A DNA stretch of 64,000 nt, taken from Isoetes taiwanensis. Its lineage: Eukaryota > Streptophyta > Lycopodiopsida > Isoetales > Isoetaceae. Below are positions 59,914 to 64,000 of the stretch, piece by piece (within the stretch, counting starts at the first letter, position 1; every line of letters begins with the position of its first letter). The stretch covers positions 3,888,535-3,952,534 of the forward strand of contig JAJEKV010000094.1 in NCBI GenBank assembly GCA_021234155.1, in the 5' to 3' direction. The position numbers and the translations under genes are program-made. The notes below the pieces were generated by a model. It did no database searches, was not told the DNA's origin, and saw only the letters and a list, made by a program, of their open reading frames with translations.

Positions 59914-59991
59914 TGGATGCTGGTTACATGTATCAAACATGCATATAAAACTGGATGCTGGTTACATGTATCAAACATGCATATAAAACAA
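59914..59991. repeat. 39-bp tandem duplication
   Basis: Two exact units containing GGATGCTGGTTACATGTATC and AAACATGCATATAAAA. Confidence 0.9.
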
Positions 59992-61040
59992 CATATAAAA
60001 TGTAACTCTTTGACAATGTATTTCAGTGTGTTGCAGACTTTTCTGAGATTAAGAGCTCTCACCTTTGAATACCATATTATCATATTGCTAAGGATATATG
60101 ATAATATATTCTGCACTGTGCTGCACAGCAAAGATTACAATTCATATGACAGACAACTAGAAACAATTTGAGAGACCTGGTAACTGCCTTCTGCACTGAG
60201 CATTAAAAAATAAACTTCCCTTCATATGGCAGATAATTGACCTGTCTCACAAATGGAGGTAAGCAGATGAATGAACTACATAATTCCAAAATTATTTGAT
60301 TAAAGGGGACCGAATTATGACGTGCACTCTCCCCATAGGGAGATGCTAGAACAATCTATGCCCTGGTGCAATGGCACAAACTGCTCTAGGCCATCGGCTT
60401 TGTTAATCACCAATAAACCCCGCACAAGTAAGTATGTTTTTAGTGGCCACTCCTCCATTATAATCTTCTTTGTTATCAATGATTTCAACTTTGTCTGTGG
60501 GATATACTCAAATCTTAGGGCACGCTGAAATGCAATCCCTATTTCTGACTTGCAGATTCAATTAAACGAACACTCTTATTACACTCAGTTACAGTTCCAT
60601 TCAATTATTTCTGCTTGGAAGACAGCTTCACTTTGCTAGGAAACGAACAACAAACTCTCAAACTGGATGAGACATATCATGAGCGAAAAACGTGACCGGA
60701 AACAACAAAACGAAACTGCTTCATGAGTTCATACCTTGCAAAATGAGACCAGAATGATCTAATGCAATGGATCCGAGCATTGGGACGAATTCTTGAGCGC
60801 GTAGACTGCGTCAACGGCTCTGCAATATGTAGATTTTCTAGTATTAATTAAAATAAGATATGTCTAGTCTAGTCTAGTATTATTAAAATAGGATATGTGT
60901 AGTAAAATGCTGCACCACTACTCGATTTTGGGTATGTTTTCAAATGTTAGTCGATAGACTAGGCCACCCAGAGCTACCCACTACACGTCTTTGCGTCATG
61001 CATTCTTCTTTTCAACATCCTTAATGTTGTTTACTACACC
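59992..61040. other. Intergenic region upstream of the peroxidase gene
   Basis: No gene recognised. A short duplicated phrase (ATTAAAATARGATATGTSTAG) occurs at 60847 and 60883 around TCTAGTCTAGTCTAGT. Confidence 0.45.
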
Positions 61041-61047
61041 TATTTAA
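61040..61047 (+). promoter_or_regulatory. Possible TATA box of the peroxidase gene
   Basis: CTATTTAA lies about 70 bp upstream of the ATG, a plausible core promoter distance. No other element was identified with confidence. Confidence 0.4.
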
Positions 61048-61113
61048 CCCTTAAGTTTCGTTCCAATTGCATTCATCGTTTGCTTTCTCCAACCCATCTA
61101 GTTGATTTCCAGC

Positions 61114-62236
<1,123 letters not shown>

Positions 62237-62283
62237 GCAAATGGCCCGTCTATGTTTATTTGACGTTGGTTATAAAGTAATTG

Positions 62284-62289
62284 AATAAA
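62284..62289 (+). terminator. Polyadenylation signal of the peroxidase gene
   Basis: AATAAA lies 48 bp after the stop codon in an AT-rich 3' flank. Confidence 0.6.
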
Positions 62290-62299
62290 ATTATTCACT

Positions 62300-63240
62300 C
62301 TTCTATATTGTTTAGTTGAAGATTAATTTTATTAGGCTTTTTAAGACCTTTAGTTAGATATTAAAGTTGAAGACATGCATAGTGATGTAACCGTTGTTCC
62401 TAACATCATTTGTTTCGTAAAAGATAAACAAGTAGATACATATTATTTTAACATCCGCAGAGACCCTACAACGGGCCATGGGATGGGTCTATATATAGCA
62501 CAACTCTGGGCGATCTCGAACTCGAGACATACTGTTCTAAGACTAGTGTCCAGCTAGTCTATGAGACATGCACATCACACAAACATTGCTCTATTTGTCT
62601 TGCTCATTTAGATGAGACCATCATTTTTCTTCTTCATAATATAAGTTGTAGTATGTGGAAATATATCACGACGATACTGCATAAATCTTGGCCTTTGGGA
62701 AAGACATGGTCTTTCTTTATGGAGCTTGGCAAATCTTGACTTTGTTATTGTTCACTGAAAGTGCAATAGTTTTTCGTTGAGGTTACACTACACAATAAGA
62801 TGTTACATTTAAAAAAGCAAACTTTACGCGCTTGTTTTTGGAACAACCACATATATTTCATGACTATATCTAAGCTTGACTAAGAAATTGCTTTCTGCTT
62901 ATAGATCACCATGATTGATTGGCATCAATCAAGCAACAACACATGAACATATTATATTTAGCCTTAACTTTAGACAATCATGTACTTATAAGGCCGAATG
63001 GGACTAGAAGGATGAGACATATCTTAGAAGGCGAGCAGGGCATTGTTTATGCGTTGCTCTCAACCTTCAAACTTGTTGAGTATTCAAAAGCCATTTAGCC
63101 CCTTTACCCTTTTGCGCACCTGTCAAACACAAACCAACCCCAAGTATATCTCCTGGATCCTTGCCTTAGTCTCCAATGAAAAAAGAGCTACACGAGCCAT
63201 GCATCCCTTTAACCCAAACTGGTGATATGCATGTTGATTA
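62300..63240. other. Intergenic, no gene seen
   Basis: AT-rich, with short frames only. Confidence 0.45.
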
Positions 63241-63249
63241 AGAAATGAA

Positions 63250-63448
63250 CATAAGATAGCTTTTAAAACTCATTATGGTTAAACTATTTGGACTCACCAA
63301 TGCTCCTGCTATATTTATGGGATCTATGAATGACCTCTTTAGAGGACTCTTGCAAAAGGGGATATTTGTTTATTTAGGTGACATTCTGATCTATTCCAAG
63401 GCTCATGATGAGCATATCGAATTACTAGATTGCAACACTTCCATGTAA
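63250..63448 (+). pseudogene. Ty3/gypsy reverse transcriptase fragment
   Basis: KIAFKTHYG, then in a shifted frame LFGLTNAPAIFMGSMNDLF and VYLGDILIYSKAHDEHIELL. These are the RT palm blocks of gypsy elements. The catalytic YLDD has become YLGD, and a frameshift and stops show it is dead. Sequence beyond 63450 to the window end is unassigned. Confidence 0.85.
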
Positions 63449-64000
63449 CTCGTTCTGCTTTTAATAGTCAATACATGCATGAATTGCTTGTCACAATTTA
63501 GTGGCTTCTGTTTGAGGATGATGAGAACGCCATTTGTCTTAATTAAAGAGATGGAAAAGCTCCGTTAGATTTATGACTGTGATGGGAATGGCATCGTAGA
63601 AGAATCTGTGTAGTGGTATGATAATGAGATTCCAACTTTATCTCTGGAGGATATTGATATTGCAGTAGTGGACTTTAAGACCGTAGCTCCTTAAATGCTT
63701 ATCACTGCATTTGGAGTAAGCAGGCCAGTTATGAAGTACACTTTAGTGCACCAGAGAGCACCATATCATGGTAAAGAATGATTTGGTTTACATGTCTTCA
63801 TGTGAGTTGCTGAAATCAGGCTTTCTCATAGTTATGGGTTTCTTAATGGATGTAAGTTCTATTACCATTGTATTGTTGTATTTTGATTCTAATTTTTCTT
63901 ATCTGAAATGCCACAGTGGCTCTGAACCTGAGTCTAGGATCCATTGACAGAATTAGTTGTGGAATTAAAGGCCATCATGTATGTCATGAGGAAGAATGGT
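63449..64000. other. Window end, unassigned
   Basis: A weak plus-strand frame (DGNGIVEESV, SLEDIDIAVVDFKTVAP near 63580-63695) is open but not recognised. It may be further retroelement debris. Confidence 0.3.

Noticed and set aside
61102..61113. Upstream start for the peroxidase (MISS...)
   Set aside because: The codon at 61102 is TTG; the first ATG is at 61114 and gives a normal signal peptide.

Overview
This window is a repeat-dense stretch of a land-plant nuclear genome. Introns are canonical GT-AG. Two intact genes lie among decayed PPR, F-box and chloroplast SRP54 genes, and most of the rest is retroelements, a Helitron relic and miniature elements. A vascular plant is certain from the lignin-type genes. 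A fern or other large-genome, non-angiosperm lineage is my guess, but nothing here proves it.

Layout. 1-4260: AT-rich, with a frameshifted Helitron Rep relic (minus). 4266-10061: a complete Ty1/copia element (minus) with near-identical LTRs and a 5-bp target duplication; its 5' LTR carries a 604-bp hAT-like miniature element. 10160-11310: PPR pseudogene. 12471-13124: a complete miniature LTR element (TRIM) whose LTRs each contain a tRNA-like sequence; this is the most unusual object in the window. 14123-15052: GC-rich hairpins and a terminal-inverted-repeat element. 15109-16392: F-box gene with two in-frame stops. 16510-19690: copia and LINE fragments. 19765-25625: a chloroplast SRP54 pseudogene that keeps its exon-intron layout, broken by a 2.6-kb LTR element and a 1.2-kb solo LTR, both with perfect target duplications. 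26000-39600: mostly unassigned, with a LINE 3' end and an array of AAAACCA-like motifs.

39668-42316: an intact six-exon 4-coumarate:CoA ligase gene. 43000-55000: copia and LINE scraps, members of a (TTCTA)n-tailed family, and an LTR-internal-LTR-internal-LTR array. 55000-61000: duplicated blocks and two PPR scraps. 61114-62236: an intact three-exon class III peroxidase gene. 63250-63450: a Ty3/gypsy RT scrap.

How the genes relate: 4CL makes hydroxycinnamoyl-CoA thioesters for monolignols and other phenylpropanoids, and secreted class III peroxidases can polymerise such phenolics in the cell wall. They lie about 19 kb apart in the same orientation. Both families are large, so I do not claim a functional cluster. 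All calls come from reading the sequence; no database search was run.
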